A DNA stretch of 32,840 nt from Erysipelotrichaceae bacterium OttesenSCG-928-M19 (lineage in GTDB: Bacteria; Bacillota_I; Bacilli_A; JAJDGJ01): positions 1 to 32,840 of the forward strand of contig JAJDGJ010000013.1 of assembly GCA_030265585.1 (NCBI GenBank), read 5' to 3'. The stretch's first letter is position 1. Each line of letters opens with the position of its first letter. A model generated the notes under the pieces. The model saw only the letters and a list, made by a program, of their open reading frames with translations, was not told the DNA's origin and ran no database searches. Of this stretch, positions 31,518 through 32,840 are shown one piece after another. Made by a program: the position numbers and the translations under genes.

Positions 31518-32104
31518 TGTATACAATTGGTAGTGGTCAAACAAAATATTTACTTTCTAAAAATAAAGAAAGCAAAACTTACAAAAAGTTTTTAAGTCAA
31601 TTTTTTGGTATTGAGAAAGTTGTCTATAACGCTTATGCATCTCCAATAGATGCTGCTAGAATAGGTCAAATAACAGAAGATAGATATTATGAACAAATGG
31701 ATGATGGTTGGTTTACACAAACAAAAGTTGTTAATAAGGATATGAATGTCTTGATAGCAAGTTTAGATGTTTCTAAATTAGTGAATGGTAAAGTTATAGA
31801 TTTTGAAGAAGTTAAATCACTGTTTTTTATAGAGTTTATTGAATTAGATGAAGATACAGATATAAAAGTTAAATTTAAAAACTACTATAACCAGATACAA
31901 CATCAGTTGTTATGTAGCGGTTTAAATGAAGCTACACTTACATTTATATGTGTTTATGACTATAACGATGAAGAAGCATATAAGCGAGTAATAGAAGATA
32001 AAGATATTAAAAAATATAAAATTAGTAGAGATGAAGATGTATTTAATCAAATAATTGAAAATGCAAAACCATTTCAGTTAATGAAAAATTATCTAGAAAA
32101 GTAA
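31517..32104 (+). CDS. YqaJ-like (lambda exonuclease fold) recombinase nuclease
   Basis: A 195-residue PD-(D/E)XK enzyme. The motifs visible are Glu54 in ITEDRYYEQ, Asp84 in LIASLDV, the E-x-K Glu98 and Lys100 in DFEEVKS, and the following QIQHQLLCSG helix typical of YqaJ/lambda exonuclease proteins. It should resect double-strand ends 5' to 3' to supply single strands to the ERF protein, with which it is translationally coupled. The family is well supported; the processive trimer mechanism is inferred from relatives. Confidence 0.8.
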   Translation: MYTIGSGQTKYLLSKNKESKTYKKFLSQFFGIEKVVYNAYASPIDAARIGQITEDRYYEQMDDGWFTQTKVVNKDMNVLIASLDVSKLVNGKVIDFEEVKSLFFIEFIELDEDTDIKVKFKNYYNQIQHQLLCSGLNEATLTFICVYDYNDEEAYKRVIEDKDIKKYKISRDEDVFNQIIENAKPFQLMKNYLEK

Positions 32105-32118
32105 AAGGAGGCACATAT

Positions 32119-32769
32119 ATGAATGATTTAATTTATAAATGGGAAGAAGCAAACTTATCTAAAATATCATCATATTTAGATACTCATAATGTGTTTATAG
32201 TGATGCAAGATAAGCGAGATAAAACCTATTCTCAAATTAAGTTTATGTATGTGCTTTTAAATGAGCTTGCTAAAGAGTTTTATGGTGATGCAAGTAAAGA
32301 AACAGTTGAAGAATTAAAAAATGCTTTGTATTCAGATTTTTGTAAAGCTAATAGTTTAGATTTTTATAGAACTAAAACAGCTAGTGTTACTGAAATGAAG
32401 TTATTTATTGATTGGTTAATTAAGTTAATGGCTCAACAGTATGGAATAACATTAGCGTTAGACTTAGTTGAAGAAGACTTTAAAAGCAGTTGGATCTACG
32501 CAATGACTTGCTCAAGAAAATGTGTTATTTGTGGTAAGCCACACGCAGATATACATCATACAAAAAGAATTGGTGCTGGTCGCGATAGAACAACTGTTGA
32601 TCACACTAAATATAAAGTAATTAGCTTATGTAGAGAGCATCATACAATAGAGCATTTAACAGGAATATTACTTAAAAATAATGGATTATATGGTGTTAAT
32701 TTAAGTAAATATGATTTTGATGAGTTAGGTATAAAAGGAACTTATGAAGAAGATATAAAGGAGATGTGA
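32119..32769 (+). CDS. HNH nuclease (HNHc_6-like) of the recombination module
   Basis: 216 residues. The C-terminal HNH domain shows Cys135 and Cys138 (KCVICGKP), His146-His147 (ADIHHTKRIGAGRD) and Cys171 with His174/His175 (SLCREHHTIEH), so four zinc ligands and the catalytic His are present. The N-terminal helical region (YSQIKFMYVLLNELAKEFYG) is characteristic of phage proteins of the PF16784 type that follow ERF or RecT genes, sometimes called Orf-like recombination helpers. An AAAGGAGG site precedes the ATG. Confidence 0.88.
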   Translation: MNDLIYKWEEANLSKISSYLDTHNVFIVMQDKRDKTYSQIKFMYVLLNELAKEFYGDASKETVEELKNALYSDFCKANSLDFYRTKTASVTEMKLFIDWLIKLMAQQYGITLALDLVEEDFKSSWIYAMTCSRKCVICGKPHADIHHTKRIGAGRDRTTVDHTKYKVISLCREHHTIEHLTGILLKNNGLYGVNLSKYDFDELGIKGTYEEDIKEM

Positions 32770-32771
32770 GT

Positions 32772-32840
32772 ATGAAAAAGATACTTGAATATATCAATGA
32801 TAATACAGAATTTACAAAAAGTGACAAGGTATTCTATTAC
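32772..32840 (+). CDS. Start of the next phage early gene (truncated by window end)
   Basis: An ATG at 32772, two bases after the HNH stop, opens a frame that runs to the window end (MKKILEYINDNTEFTKSDKV, then FYY). GGAG lies in front of it inside the HNH gene. Only 23 codons are present, so no identification is possible. Confidence 0.6.
   Translation, partial: MKKILEYINDNTEFTKSDKVFYY

Larger units (their letters stand above)
24876..32840. mobile_element. Left part of an integrated prophage (or phage-like element)
   Basis: From the interrupted ssb gene rightwards the gene set changes to tyrosine integrase, DUF3800 protein, lipoprotein, membrane protein, CI/LexA-like repressor, divergent Cro-like HTH, small early proteins, ERF annealing protein, YqaJ-like exonuclease and HNH nuclease. 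This is the lysogeny and early region of a temperate siphovirus-type phage. The left edge is estimated as the point where ssb homology ends (24866-24890); the right edge and the structural genes are outside. No conjugation genes are seen, which favours a phage over an integrative conjugative element. Confidence 0.85.

Noticed and set aside
1-32840. tRNA, rRNA, CRISPR arrays or insertion sequences
   Set aside because: I looked for tRNA cloverleaf TTC arms with CCA ends, regular repeat-spacer arrays and transposase motifs and found none in this window.

Overview
The window is AT-rich, uses the standard bacterial stop codons (UGA ends several genes) and has strong AGGAGG-type ribosome-binding sites. 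Together with the MEP-pathway gene ispD, a single-chain PurL and the rpsB-tsf-pyrH-frr cluster, this suggests a low-GC Firmicute, probably Erysipelotrichia-like (for example the Coprobacillus / Clostridium ramosum group). That placement is inferred from protein style and not from a marker search.

Layout. (1) 1-1978: the 3' two thirds of mfd, followed by two gene remnants (1995-2460). (2) 2504-14741: a nine-gene purine biosynthesis operon, purL-F-E-K-C-M-N-H-D. Its leader holds a sigma-A promoter, a guanine-class riboswitch whose P1 helix runs straight into a terminator stem, a 17-codon leader ORF with an excellent Shine-Dalgarno, and a second terminator that overlaps the stop codon of that ORF. 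(3) 14865-20370: two secreted paralogous proteins with YwqK/MORN-like repeats in inverted orientation. They flank a NERD-domain gene, ispD and a YaiI/YqxD gene on the minus strand and a DsbA-fold-like gene on the plus strand. A membrane-anchored protein of unknown function follows. (4) 20462-23676: rpsB-tsf-pyrH-frr with a structured-looking 5' leader and intercistronic hairpins. (5) 23739-24596: an aldo/keto reductase.

(6) From about 24876 to the right end: the left part of a temperate prophage or related integrative element. Its left boundary lies inside an ssb-like gene, of which only the 3' half (24696-24875, minus) remains outside. The lysogeny module on the minus strand reads CI/LexA-like repressor, membrane-anchored protein, lipoprotein, DUF3800 protein, and then a tyrosine integrase. 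Between the integrase and the DUF3800 gene, on the opposite strand, lies a compact transcription unit with a promoter, about 115 nt of structured RNA and a strong terminator. It encodes no protein and is a candidate DUF3800-associated RNA. The rightward early region has a Cro-like HTH protein, small regulators (one frameshifted), a leftward gene under a palindromic operator, then an ERF single-strand annealing protein, a YqaJ-like exonuclease and an HNH nuclease, i.e. a phage recombination module.

The most interesting points are the DUF3800/ncRNA pair in the lysogeny module, the interruption of an ssb paralogue by the element (a possible phage-controlled switch), and the two-tier leader of the pur operon.
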